Origin: Treponema sp.
GTDB taxonomy: Bacteria; Spirochaetota; Spirochaetia; Treponematales; Treponemataceae
NCBI GenBank assembly: GCA_016282455.1
Contig: JAEEKM010000227.1
Location: 1 to 18,304 of the forward strand
DNA: 18,304 nucleotides
Direction: 5' to 3'
Made by a program: the position numbers and the translations under genes. Within the stretch, counting starts at the first letter, position 1; the number at the start of each line of letters is the position of its first letter. Shown in pieces: positions 1 through 7,618 of this stretch. The notes under the pieces were generated by a model. It did no database searches. It was given only the letters and a program-made list of their open reading frames with translations, and was not told where the DNA came from.

Positions 1-989
1 CACTGTTTTTCTGCCTTACGGGAGAAGGTTACGCATACGGGTTTTAAGACATCATTTTCTGTGTATGGGTTTTCGATTGAGAGGGTTTTTTCCGGGAGTG
101 AGAGTCCTGTAAGGGAAACAATCAGAAGAACTATAAGAACTCCTGCAAGGCTCACGGTAAAGGTCTGCCAGAAGTGATTGTTTACAATCTTTTTCTTTTT
201 TTCCGGTGAACTGCTGTCGGTTTTATAAGCCGGGTTTATGACATAAGCAGATCTTTCGCCTGAATAAAATTCAAGTTCCATCAGTTTAATGGAGGAATAG
301 AAAAGGTGAAGGGCGCCAAAACCAAGTGCAAAGTTTATCCAGGAAAATCCGTAGGAGGTAAGAATTAACACAACTCCTATTGCAGGAAGAACAAAATAGA
401 AAATCAGTGAGATGAGAACATTGAGGGCAAGTTTCTTTGCATTCTGCAAAAGCATTGTGAGGGTTATGAGACCTGGTAAAAGTCCAAGCACAATTCCCAT
501 CACATACAGGGTGCTTCTGTGGTAAAGATTGTTTTCATCAAAATAATAAAATAAATCTGTGAACTGACTTACTATTGTAAGGAGGATTCCTGCAAGGCAT
601 AAAAAGAGAACAATAAAAAGCTGAATGGGTATTCCGTTTTTTACTGCTGCTTTGGGATTTAAGAGAATTGTAAAACTTAAGCGGGACTGTTTTATGAATT
701 CACAGACATAAAAGCAAAAGAAAAAGGAAATTGAAAAATTACATATGAATACACTAAAGTTGCTCAGTCTTACCATGTACCAGCCGACATTGCTTGTGTT
801 GCCGCGGTAAATGTAGGCTAAGGCATCAAAGAGAAGAAGAAAACCTGTGAAAAACTCAATAAAGATAAGGGTGCGGCGTCCGTTTCTTTTTAATCTGTGA
901 CCGGAAAACAAAAAAACTCCGGCCTGAAAGCAGAAGAAAGAGAGAATAAGAAGAATTGCTATGCTGATGATTCTTGTAAAGTCAGTCAT
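1..989 (-). CDS. Polytopic membrane protein, N-terminal part (runs off the window)
   Basis: The frame is open from the ATG at 989 down to base 1, about 329 codons, so the C-terminus lies outside the window. I do not recognise the family. The visible part has about seven hydrophobic segments (near residues 4-24, 36-54, 60-86, 105-125, 139-160, 169-205), followed by a basic linker (a run of Lys), another membrane segment near residue 255-275 and the start of a soluble domain. This layout is common in spirochaete sensor proteins that carry a histidine kinase, GGDEF or phosphatase domain at the C-terminus, but none of these can be seen here. The Shine-Dalgarno sequence is weak (GGGA about 10 nt before ATG). 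A promoter lies upstream at 1022-1050. The gene is transcribed separately from the DUF192 gene, which ends 92 bp away on the same strand. Confidence 0.75.
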   Translation of the reverse strand, partial: MTDFTRIISIAILLILSFFCFQAGVFLFSGHRLKRNGRRTLIFIEFFTGFLLLFDALAYIYRGNTSNVGWYMVRLSNFSVFICNFSISFFFCFYVCEFIKQSRLSFTILLNPKAAVKNGIPIQLFIVLFLCLAGILLTIVSQFTDLFYYFDENNLYHRSTLYVMGIVLGLLPGLITLTMLLQNAKKLALNVLISLIFYFVLPAIGVVLILTSYGFSWINFALGFGALHLFYSSIKLMELEFYSGERSAYVINPAYKTDSSSPEKKKKIVNNHFWQTFTVSLAGVLIVLLIVSLTGLSLPEKTLSIENPYTENDVLKPVCVTFSRKAEKQ

Positions 990-1021
990 GCTAAAATTTC
1001 CCGAAAGTGCTGTTCTTTACT

Positions 1022-1050
1022 ATTATAGCAGTAAGATTGAGAAATTTAAA
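1022..1050 (-). promoter_or_regulatory. Sigma70-type promoter for the membrane protein
   Basis: On the minus strand TTTAAA (1045-1050) and a perfect TATAAT (1022-1027) are separated by 17 bp. The predicted start is near 1015, giving a leader of about 26 nt before the ATG at 989. Sequence match only. Confidence 0.5.
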
Positions 1051-1081
1051 GAAGAAAATGTGTTTTAAAGGAAATTGAGGT

Positions 1082-1585
1082 TTAGTAGCGGGAGATTTCT
1101 TTTAGGGGGACTGCGTTTTTTTGGGTAACTGTGCAGCCGGGGGTGACTTTTACTTTTTCAAACCAGCCCTGGGGGACTTCCAGTGCGTAGCGGACATAGA
1201 CTGAACTTGGAATGTCGCTGGTGTCAAAGGGCTTCATGTCGTGGAGTTCCTGAATGACTCCCCGGCTGTCAATGTAGGCAATGGAAAGGGGGTGGGGAGT
1301 GTCTTTCATCCAGAAGCGGAGTTTCTGGTCGCTGGTAAAGGCAAAGAGCATGCCTGTTCCATCCGGAATGTGTTTCCTTTTCATGTAGCCCCAGTTGCGT
1401 TCTTCCTGGCGTACGGCAAGTTCTGCAACAAGAGTTACGCTGCTTCCGTCCTGTCTGGTAAGGACAAGTTCTTCTTTTTGAAGTTTATATTTTGCTCCGC
1501 TGCAGGAAGCAAGTGAAGGGAATGCAAAGAGCATAAGCAGCAGAATAAAGCTTAAGTGACTGCGGGGAGATGTTTTTTTATTCAT
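1082..1585 (-). CDS. DUF192 family lipoprotein
   Basis: This 167-residue protein matches the DUF192 pattern. After the signal comes a beta-rich domain with conserved segments: GYMKRKHIP then GMLFAF (about 66-83), FWMKDTPHPL with IAYID (about 91-106), and YALEVPQGWF (about 133-142). DUF192 proteins are small, often exported, and of unknown biochemical function. The N-terminus is a lipoprotein signal: basic start, hydrophobic stretch, and LASC at 25-28, so Cys28 should be lipidated. The start is fixed by AGAGGT 6-7 nt before the ATG. It follows the small secreted protein after 11 bp and is probably the last gene of the murB-led group. No terminator hairpin is visible after the stop. Confidence 0.85.
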   Translation of the reverse strand: MNKKTSPRSHLSFILLLMLFAFPSLASCSGAKYKLQKEELVLTRQDGSSVTLVAELAVRQEERNWGYMKRKHIPDGTGMLFAFTSDQKLRFWMKDTPHPLSIAYIDSRGVIQELHDMKPFDTSDIPSSVYVRYALEVPQGWFEKVKVTPGCTVTQKNAVPLKEISRY

Positions 1586-1596
1586 GAAAATACCTC

Positions 1597-2142
1597 TTAA
1601 AGTCCCTCAAGAAATAAATCCCGGCTCATTTCCTCACCGCTTTTTAATACACGGCTTTCTTCCTTGAGTTTGTCCGAGATTTTTTTGTCTGTGTATTTAA
1701 GGGTAAGGGGGCGTTCAAGCGTCATGGTAACCGAATCGTTCTGCCAGAGACTTTTTTCGGGGTTTAAGGAATCGGGGGAACCGTATTTATCGCAGAGGGT
1801 AGAGAAGATGGAATAGTGGTCCATTCTTGTCTGCCGTACATTTACTGTGATGATGTAGAGCTTTCCTTCGTAAAACTGAAAGTAGCATTTTTCCAGAAAA
1901 GACCAGGGGGCAGTGCGGGAAGTGTCTGTTTCAATTAAAGAACGGTTTTCTCCGGGTAAAAGGGAAACATCCCTGTCGCCCCTGAATCCAAACTGGGGAT
2001 CTTTTTTAAGGGCCTCTTTTACTTCTTCCATGGTCATGCCAAGAGTAATGTTATGGTAGCCGGAAGGAAGGGCTTCTTTTGCGGTGAGGGTGCCTGAAAC
2101 GAGAATAAAAATCAGAGGGATAAGAAGTACCTTTCTATTCAT
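1597..2142 (-). CDS. Small secreted protein, possible SmpA/BamE-like fold
   Basis: The ORF is open to 2202, but the ATG at 2142 is preferred. It gives a clean signal peptide (MNRK, hydrophobic stretch, cleavage near TLTA-KE at residue 21) and a mature protein of about 160 residues. The segment NITLGMTMEEVKEAL resembles the G-M-t-x-eeV-k helix of small SmpA/OmlA-type and related periplasmic domains; this is similarity by eye only, and no function can be assigned. The start overlaps the end of the cyclic-nucleotide-binding gene by 8 bp (2135-2142), which suggests translational coupling. The upstream Shine-Dalgarno sequence is weak (AAGAGA). The gene is followed after 11 bp by the DUF192 lipoprotein, and both products would act in the envelope. 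Confidence 0.75.
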   Translation of the reverse strand: MNRKVLLIPLIFILVSGTLTAKEALPSGYHNITLGMTMEEVKEALKKDPQFGFRGDRDVSLLPGENRSLIETDTSRTAPWSFLEKCYFQFYEGKLYIITVNVRQTRMDHYSIFSTLCDKYGSPDSLNPEKSLWQNDSVTMTLERPLTLKYTDKKISDKLKEESRVLKSGEEMSRDLFLEGL

Positions 2143-3334
2143 TCTGTCTCTTTGAATTCTGTTTTCTGTAGAAGGCTGCCTGTTTGATGAGTTCAGGAAC
2201 ATCCGGAACTACAATCACTCCGCCCACAAATTTAATGTGCTGGTCTGTGCCAAGCTGGGTTTGTGCCAGGTACTGGTCTTTTTCGGGAATACCGCAGAGG
2301 TTCATAATGTCCTGAGGAGTGTAGTCTGTTCTGTAAGACATGCCGCGTGCAACGGAAACCTTTTTGTTTTCCAGCTGAAGGGCAAGCATGTCAATCATAC
2401 GGGCACGGGGTTCCTGCAGCTGTGTGTTTGCAAGCTGACGGTACATTGACCAGAGGCGGTCTGCAAGAACAATTGTGAGTTTTGAAATGTACTGGGGCTG
2501 GGTGGCTACCATCTGGTTAAAGTTTGTGCGGTTAATCACCATGAGCTTGCAGTTTTCATAGGCAATTGCACTGGCGGAACGGAGGCTGTCGTCAAGCAGG
2601 GCCATTTCTCCGAACATATCGCCTTTTTTAAGCAGGGCCAGCATGATTTCGTTTCCGTTTACAACCTTAACGATTTTTACGGAACCGTCCTGAATTACAA
2701 ACATGTCACCGCCGGTCTGTCCCTCGGAGAAAATCATTGAGTCTTTGGGGTATTCCCTGAGCATGTCTTTTGTGGGTTCAAAATAAACCGCATGGCTTCT
2801 GGGCTTTAAGGCAGCGAATCTTTTTGCAGCCTGATCGTAGAAAGTTCCTGAATTACCTACTTCCTTTAAGTACTGGTAGTAACAGAAGGTTGCTACGTCA
2901 AGCATGTCTTTTTCTTCGTAGAACTCACCGTTTGTAAAGAGCATTTCCGAAGAAGTAATGGAAGTGTCCTTGAGGGTGATTTTTGCAAGGTTGTCGTTGA
3001 GTCCGCGCATTTCACGGGCAAAGGCACGAACAATCTTTAATGCCACTGGAGTGTTTTTTTCGATGAGTTCAGGGTACTGGTCACGGCGTACTACGATTGC
3101 ACTTACGTCAGAGAGAGCCACAACACTTTCTGTCTGGCTGTGTCCTGCCATGCAGGAAATAACTCCCACGAAGTCTCCGGGACCAAGCATGGTTGGAGCG
3201 TTTCCTGGAATGGGAGTTTCATGGTAACTCTGAACGCGACCACTCTGAATAATATAAAATCTGTCATTTGCAGGAGTTCCTTCAATCAGAATGAAAGAAT
3301 TCTGCTTAAAATTCGCAAAAGATAGATGCAGCAT
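2135..3334 (-). CDS. Cyclic-nucleotide-binding protein with two CNB domains and a C-terminal winged-helix-like region
   Basis: This is a 399-residue protein starting at ATG 3334. An in-frame GTG at 3343 is less likely, because GAGGTG sits exactly 6 nt before the ATG. CNB domain 1 covers about residues 5-115 and CNB domain 2 about 187-300. Domain 2 has a recognisable phosphate-binding cassette, FGEMALLDDSLRSASA (about 241-256), with the Glu and Arg expected for cAMP or cGMP contact. Domain 1 has GDFVGVISCM in the equivalent place and lacks the Glu and Arg, so it is probably degenerate. The C-terminal 80 residues contain TPQDIMNLCGIPEKD, similar in layout to the recognition helix region of Crp/Fnr winged helices, so DNA binding is possible but unproven. 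The gene lies 47 bp after murB on the same strand. Confidence 0.85.
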   Translation of the reverse strand: MLHLSFANFKQNSFILIEGTPANDRFYIIQSGRVQSYHETPIPGNAPTMLGPGDFVGVISCMAGHSQTESVVALSDVSAIVVRRDQYPELIEKNTPVALKIVRAFAREMRGLNDNLAKITLKDTSITSSEMLFTNGEFYEEKDMLDVATFCYYQYLKEVGNSGTFYDQAAKRFAALKPRSHAVYFEPTKDMLREYPKDSMIFSEGQTGGDMFVIQDGSVKIVKVVNGNEIMLALLKKGDMFGEMALLDDSLRSASAIAYENCKLMVINRTNFNQMVATQPQYISKLTIVLADRLWSMYRQLANTQLQEPRARMIDMLALQLENKKVSVARGMSYRTDYTPQDIMNLCGIPEKDQYLAQTQLGTDQHIKFVGGVIVVPDVPELIKQAAFYRKQNSKRQNE

Positions 3335-3340
3335 CTCTAA

Positions 3341-3346
3341 CACCTC
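3341..3346 (-). promoter_or_regulatory. Shine-Dalgarno sequence that decides the CNB protein start
   Basis: GAGGTG on the minus strand ends 6 nt before the ATG at 3334. It would overlap the alternative GTG start at 3343, which therefore has no ribosome site of its own. Confidence 0.7.
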
Positions 3347-3381
3347 ATGGTTTCGCTTCTAGTATCGGCATTTTTTTCCGT

Positions 3382-4341
3382 TCAGTTGACGAAAATTATT
3401 TCATTCTCCAGTTTAAATCCTGTTTTTTTGAAAACAGCATCCTGAACTGTCTTTACAAGGCCTGCAATATCACTGGCTGTGGCATTGCCGGTATTGATTA
3501 TTATGTTTCCATGCCAGGGTGCAACCTGTGCCCCTCCGTTTTTCATGGATTTTAGTCCGCATTCATCTATAAGGACACCGCTTGGTTTTCCAAAAGAACG
3601 GTTGTTCTTAAAAACGCTTCCTGCACTTGGAGCAGTAAAGTGCCCCTTGTCCTTCCGGTTCTGGATGTAGCCCTGGTTTTCTTCCATAAGAAGTTTGCTG
3701 TCTCCCGCTGGAAGTTTCCTGAGCGTTACGGAAAGGATTATGCACTTCTTTTCCATAAAGGGGGAATGTTTGTAACTCCAGTCCTCCTCTTTAATATGAT
3801 ACACTTGAAAAGCGCTTTCTTCAATGGTGGAATTGTTTTTTTTGCATATTTTGTCCATGTCCAGGTAACGCACGCTTTCTATTACTTCGGAGAAACTTTT
3901 GTCATAGCAGCGGGCATTCATGTAGCAGGCACCCCCTGCTGTTCCCGGAAGCCCCGCAAAGTTTGTAAGACCGGCTATTCCCTTTTGGGCGGCAAAATCT
4001 GCAAGGTCACAAGTATTTACTCCTGCGCCCGTAACAATCTTTCCGTTTTCTATGCAAATCTGGTTTATGGAAGTAAGGGAAAGAATCATGCCCTTAAAGC
4101 CTGAGTCAGCAAAAATAAGGTTTGAACCTCCCCCAAGAATGTAATAGGGAATTTTTTCTGAGACTGCAGTTTCTACTGCCTTGAAGAGGGAAGCTTCGTC
4201 TGAGGGTTCTACAAATAAGGCGGCTTTACCACCAACTTTCATGCTTGTGTGAAGGGAAAGGTTTTCGTCAAACAATATGCGGCCGTTAAAGCCTTTTGTC
4301 TTCTTGAAATTTTCACCTATTTCCCGTATGCTAGGAGCCAT
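3382..4341 (-). CDS. murB: UDP-N-acetylenolpyruvoylglucosamine reductase
   Basis: MurB is the cytoplasmic FAD enzyme that uses NADPH to reduce the enolpyruvyl group to UDP-MurNAc in peptidoglycan synthesis. The 319-residue protein has the FAD-binding pattern: VGG (36-38), ILGGGSNLIF (68-77), then FAGLPGTAGGACYMNAR (128-144). It has YKHSPF (190-195), and GSVFKN (241-246) carries the Ser that acts as proton donor in MurB. ENE (312-314) near the end includes the conserved acidic residue. The length fits the family. The ATG at 4341 has no Shine-Dalgarno sequence; a perfect TATAAT lies 7 nt upstream, and no alternative start gives the normal N-terminus, so the mRNA may be leaderless. It diverges from cysS and leads the CNB, small secreted and DUF192 genes. 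Confidence 0.96.
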   Translation of the reverse strand: MAPSIREIGENFKKTKGFNGRILFDENLSLHTSMKVGGKAALFVEPSDEASLFKAVETAVSEKIPYYILGGGSNLIFADSGFKGMILSLTSINQICIENGKIVTGAGVNTCDLADFAAQKGIAGLTNFAGLPGTAGGACYMNARCYDKSFSEVIESVRYLDMDKICKKNNSTIEESAFQVYHIKEEDWSYKHSPFMEKKCIILSVTLRKLPAGDSKLLMEENQGYIQNRKDKGHFTAPSAGSVFKNNRSFGKPSGVLIDECGLKSMKNGGAQVAPWHGNIIINTGNATASDIAGLVKTVQDAVFKKTGFKLENEIIFVN

Positions 4342-4348
4342 ATTTACT

Positions 4349-4377
4349 ATTATAAACCAATTTTTAATAAAAAGCGA
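4349..4377 (-). promoter_or_regulatory. murB promoter, -10 placed for a leaderless start
   Basis: Minus-strand TATAAT (4349-4354) has 7 nt between it and the murB ATG. The -35 at 17 bp spacing is poor (TCGCTT, 4372-4377). The predicted start point is at or within a base or two of the ATG. Confidence 0.5.
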
Positions 4378-4388
4378 GGGGGCTTACT

Positions 4389-5930
4389 ATGCCGTTACGT
4401 TTATATAATACAATGGGCCGCACAATGCAGGAATTTGTTCCTATCACACCAGGTTACGCAGGATTTTACGGATGTGGTCCCACCGTTTACAATTATGCAC
4501 ATATCGGAAACCTCCGTGCCTATGTGTTTCTGGACACCCTTGACCGTACCCTTACCTATCTTGGTTACGACAAAAAGCATGTAATGAATATTACGGACAT
4601 AGGTCATCTTACCGGTGATGCTGATGACGGCGAAGATAAAATGCTCCGTACTGCCCAGGAAAGGCATCAGAGCGTGCTTGATGTGGCTCAGTTTTACACA
4701 GATGCATTTTTTGCAGACATGGATGCCCTTAACATCAGAAGACCGGATGTAGTCTGCAAGGCAACAGACCATATTCAGGAAATGATTGAACTTATTAAGA
4801 GGATTGAAGCAAACGGACACACCTACATGGCAGGCGGAAACCTCTACTATGACGTTACCACTTACGAGCATTACGGTGACCTTGCCCAGCTTAATCTTGA
4901 CGAACTTAAGGCAGGAGCCGGTAAACGGGCAGTGGTTGTAGTAGACGAAAACAAGCGCAATCCCCATGACTTTGTTCTCTGGTTTACAAAAAGTAAGTTT
5001 GAAAATCAGGCTTTAACCTGGGATTCTCCCTGGGGCAGAGGATATCCCGGCTGGCACATTGAATGTTCTGCAATGAGCATGAAGTATCTGGGAGAGCATT
5101 TTGACATTCACACCGGTGGAATTGACCATGTTCCCATTCACCACACAAATGAAATTGCCCAGAGCGAAGGTGCAACCGGAAAAAAATGGGTAAACTACTG
5201 GCTTCACAATGAGTTCCTTATTCTGGAAGGCGGAAAGATGAGTAAGTCTAAGGGACATTTTGTTACCCTTCAGACAAGTCTCCCTGCAGAAAAGGGCTTC
5301 TCCCTCAAGGACAAGGGCTTTGAACCTTTAGACTATCGTTTCTTCCTTTTGGGAGGTCATTACAGAAAACAGCTGGTATTCTCTCTGGATGCACTGACTG
5401 GTGCAAAAAACGGAAGGGCTGCCCTCATACAGAAAATTGTAAAACTTGCTGCAAAAGAAAATATTACTTTAACGACTGGAAAAGAATGGGCTAAGGGAGA
5501 GGCAGATAACCGCACAGGTTTGTCTGAGAGTGCAAACAAACATCTGGATGCATTTAAAGCCGCACTTGAAAACGACCTTATGACTCCTGTTGCCTTGAGC
5601 TGCATCAGTAAGGTAATAAAAGATTCTTCCCTTTCTGCAAAAGAAGCACTGGAACTTATTGACCGCATGGACAGTGTGATTGGCCTTAAGCTGATTGAAA
5701 GTTCTGCAGAGGAACAGAAGAAAGTTATTGAACTGGAAGCCAAACAGAATGTAGCTTTTGATCACAGCGGTGACCCTGAGGCTGCAGAAATTGATGCCCT
5801 TGTAGCAGAGCGGGTTTCTGCAAAAAAGAATAAGGACTTTGCCCGGGCAGACCAGATTCGCGATGAACTTACCAGAAGGGGTATTGTTGTAACGGATACT
5901 CCAAAGGGTCCGGTTTGGACAAGAGCCTAG
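4389..5930 (+). CDS. cysS: Cysteinyl-tRNA synthetase
   Basis: CysS is a class Ia synthetase that charges tRNA-Cys with cysteine in the cytoplasm. The 513-residue protein has CGPTVYNYAHIGNLR at 29-43, with Cys29 as the first zinc ligand and HIGN (38-41) as the HIGH signature. WHIECSAM carries the second Cys, GGIDHVPIHHTNE carries the His and Glu zinc ligands, and KMSKS is at 283-287. The C-terminal region ending in ARADQIRDELTRRGI is the usual CysS anticodon-stem contact region. The start has a G-rich ribosome site (GAGGGG, about 7 nt before ATG). The gene is convergent with the OmpA-like gene, with only 19 bp between the two stops and no hairpin there. Confidence 0.97.
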   Translation: MPLRLYNTMGRTMQEFVPITPGYAGFYGCGPTVYNYAHIGNLRAYVFLDTLDRTLTYLGYDKKHVMNITDIGHLTGDADDGEDKMLRTAQERHQSVLDVAQFYTDAFFADMDALNIRRPDVVCKATDHIQEMIELIKRIEANGHTYMAGGNLYYDVTTYEHYGDLAQLNLDELKAGAGKRAVVVVDENKRNPHDFVLWFTKSKFENQALTWDSPWGRGYPGWHIECSAMSMKYLGEHFDIHTGGIDHVPIHHTNEIAQSEGATGKKWVNYWLHNEFLILEGGKMSKSKGHFVTLQTSLPAEKGFSLKDKGFEPLDYRFFLLGGHYRKQLVFSLDALTGAKNGRAALIQKIVKLAAKENITLTTGKEWAKGEADNRTGLSESANKHLDAFKAALENDLMTPVALSCISKVIKDSSLSAKEALELIDRMDSVIGLKLIESSAEEQKKVIELEAKQNVAFDHSGDPEAAEIDALVAERVSAKKNKDFARADQIRDELTRRGIVVTDTPKGPVWTRA

Positions 5931-5949
5931 TTTTTTAGGTAAGCACTTT

Positions 5950-7314
5950 CTATTCCAGAATCGTAATCTCTACCCGGCGGTTAATTGCCCTGCCTTCCTC
6001 TGTGTCATTTGCGGCAAGAGGACGGTCACTTCCCCATCCCCTTACTATAAAGGAAGCCTGGCTTACCCCCCGCTTTGCAAGTTCTTCTGAAACTTTACGT
6101 GCCCTTTTTTGTGACAGGGGTTTTTCGTTAGTTCTGTCTCCGGCTCTTGCAGTGTGGCCTTCTACAAGAAACTGTGAGTTAGGAACTAGTTTTAAGACAC
6201 TGGCAATTTCATCTAAACGCTGGTATTCCGAAGAAAGAATTTCATCTGAGTCCGGTTTAAAACGGATGTCCCGTACGCTTAAGCGAAGCCCCGCCGGTGT
6301 TTCTTCCACAACCATATTTTTCTTTTTTGCACTTGAGATGACTGCGCTTTTCCCTCCGGAAGAAGAGCCGCTTTTTCCTTCAAAGGTACCGCCTGCTTTT
6401 TCAGGAGTCGTGTCGGGAACAATCGTGTAGCTTAAAGCGCTGCTTTCTTTTGCAGAAGCAGTGTTTACCATTGCAATCCTGTTCAGGGCAGGAATAATTT
6501 TTTCCCTTTCCACTGCCGGCGGGAATTCTGTAAAGAGACTGATTGTTCCTTTAAAGCGCACCTGACTTTTGTCTGAGAATACAAAGGTTTCGTCTACCTG
6601 ATCCTGCACAAGTATTGCTTCTCCGGTTTCTTTAAGAACAATTATTTCTGCCTTGTGACCTCCCTGGGCGCGGACTAAATCCATGTCTCCGGAAGGGTCA
6701 ATGTGAGAGCCGCCGTAACTGGTCTGCCAGGAAGCATGCAGGCGGTAAACTTCTTTTTCATGGTATATTTCTTCTCCTGCAAAAGTGTAAAGAACCAGCA
6801 TTTCCATGCGGGTAAAAATGCCCTTGTTAAGCGGGTCAACGGAACGTTCTGCAAAAGCGGACCATTCATCTCCTGGCTTAAGGCTTTCTTCGGGAAAAGT
6901 AGGAAAACTTCTAAAAGAGGGGTAACCCCTGTCTTCTATCATGGTGACTCTTCCTTCCTGCGAGATTCTGAACTCAGAAGGAATGGAATCGTGAATGCCC
7001 TGGGCTGCATTTGCACCGTTTCTTTTTGTGGCTTCAAGAACATAAAAACTTCCGTCGTACCATCTTTCTTTTCTTAAGGGGTCATCAGGCAAAAGATCTG
7101 CGGGGCATGCTTCAGGGCTTATAAAACTCCTCACTTCTCTTGAAGTAAGACCTGTGTATTTTCCGTTTACATAGCGCAGAAGATTTGTTCTTTCCACAAG
7201 AGAATAGCCGCCTTTCCCATGGTAGGTCAGATGAACCTGACTGGTCTGACCAAAGACGGGACCTGCAAATAATAAAGAGGCTGCCAGTAATAAAATGACT
7301 GAAAAAGTTTTCAT
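5950..7314 (-). CDS. OmpA-family peptidoglycan-associated envelope protein
   Basis: The reading frame is open to 7665, but the protein should start at ATG 7314 (MKTFSVIL). That gives a signal peptide cleaved near VFG-Q at residue 23 and a 454-residue product; another ATG at 7323 adds only three residues. The N-terminal 300 residues are an uncharacterised beta-rich region. After a Lys/Gly/Ser-rich linker, the last 110 residues are an OmpA C-terminal domain: DIRFKPDSDEI, then VEGHTA, LSQKRARKVSEEL and a final GRAINRRVEI with the Arg expected to bind diaminopimelate or its equivalent. The likely role is anchoring the outer membrane or a periplasmic complex to peptidoglycan. There is no Shine-Dalgarno sequence, but an extended -10 box lies 7 nt before ATG 7314. 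Confidence 0.88.
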   Translation of the reverse strand: MKTFSVILLLAASLLFAGPVFGQTSQVHLTYHGKGGYSLVERTNLLRYVNGKYTGLTSREVRSFISPEACPADLLPDDPLRKERWYDGSFYVLEATKRNGANAAQGIHDSIPSEFRISQEGRVTMIEDRGYPSFRSFPTFPEESLKPGDEWSAFAERSVDPLNKGIFTRMEMLVLYTFAGEEIYHEKEVYRLHASWQTSYGGSHIDPSGDMDLVRAQGGHKAEIIVLKETGEAILVQDQVDETFVFSDKSQVRFKGTISLFTEFPPAVEREKIIPALNRIAMVNTASAKESSALSYTIVPDTTPEKAGGTFEGKSGSSSGGKSAVISSAKKKNMVVEETPAGLRLSVRDIRFKPDSDEILSSEYQRLDEIASVLKLVPNSQFLVEGHTARAGDRTNEKPLSQKRARKVSEELAKRGVSQASFIVRGWGSDRPLAANDTEEGRAINRRVEITILE

Positions 7315-7321
7315 ATAGAAC

Positions 7322-7330
7322 ATTGTAACA
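7322..7330 (-). promoter_or_regulatory. Extended -10 element before the OmpA-like gene
   Basis: Minus strand TGTTACAAT is a TGn extension plus TACAAT (5 of 6 to consensus). It ends 7 nt before ATG 7314. No -35 is recognisable at 17 bp, which extended -10 promoters tolerate. It overlaps the alternative ATG at 7323 and so argues for the 7314 start. Confidence 0.4.
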
Positions 7331-7384
7331 CAGAAAGAGGTTTCCTGCTCTAATAATCCTTTTCTTTTTTCCGATAAAGAAGAT

Positions 7385-7618
7385 ATGAGCATTAACGAGC
7401 TTATTCCCCTCTGCATTGCCGTAATAAGCGACTGGCGTGTCATTTTCATTACCGTCCTCACGATTATTTTTATTGCCCTTGCAAAATATGTGCAGAGGTA
7501 CCGCAAAAAGCCGCCCCGGGTTCGTGTAAAAAAAGCTGAAGCTAAAGCCCCGGCAGAGAAAGCTGCCCCTGCCGAAGGGGAAGCCGCCTCCGAAGATAAA
7601 GCTGCCGCAGCAAAGTAA
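7385..7618 (+). CDS. Small single-pass membrane protein with Ala/Lys/Glu-rich tail
   Basis: This is a 77-residue protein. Residues 1-16 form a short N-terminus, 17-36 are a clear transmembrane helix, 37-50 are strongly basic (YRKKPPRVRVKK), and 51-77 are a low-complexity tail of Ala, Glu, Lys and Pro. The layout predicts a membrane-anchored protein with a cytoplasmic charged tail. I do not recognise a named family. It is divergent from the OmpA-like gene with 70 bp between the two starts, and its ribosome site is weak (AAGAAG). The last 77 bp overlap the 3' end of recQ on the other strand. A T7 run follows the stop, but the hairpin before it is poor. The hydrophobic-plus-basic pattern and normal codons favour a real gene. 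Confidence 0.65.
   Translation: MSINELIPLCIAVISDWRVIFITVLTIIFIALAKYVQRYRKKPPRVRVKKAEAKAPAEKAAPAEGEAASEDKAAAAK

Noticed and set aside
3640..4104. A 154-codon plus-strand frame antisense to murB
   Set aside because: It is a shadow of murB codon bias; it has no ribosome site, family pattern or promoter.
4401..4967. A 188-codon minus-strand frame antisense to cysS
   Set aside because: cysS is unambiguous and full length; the antisense frame has no recognisable features.
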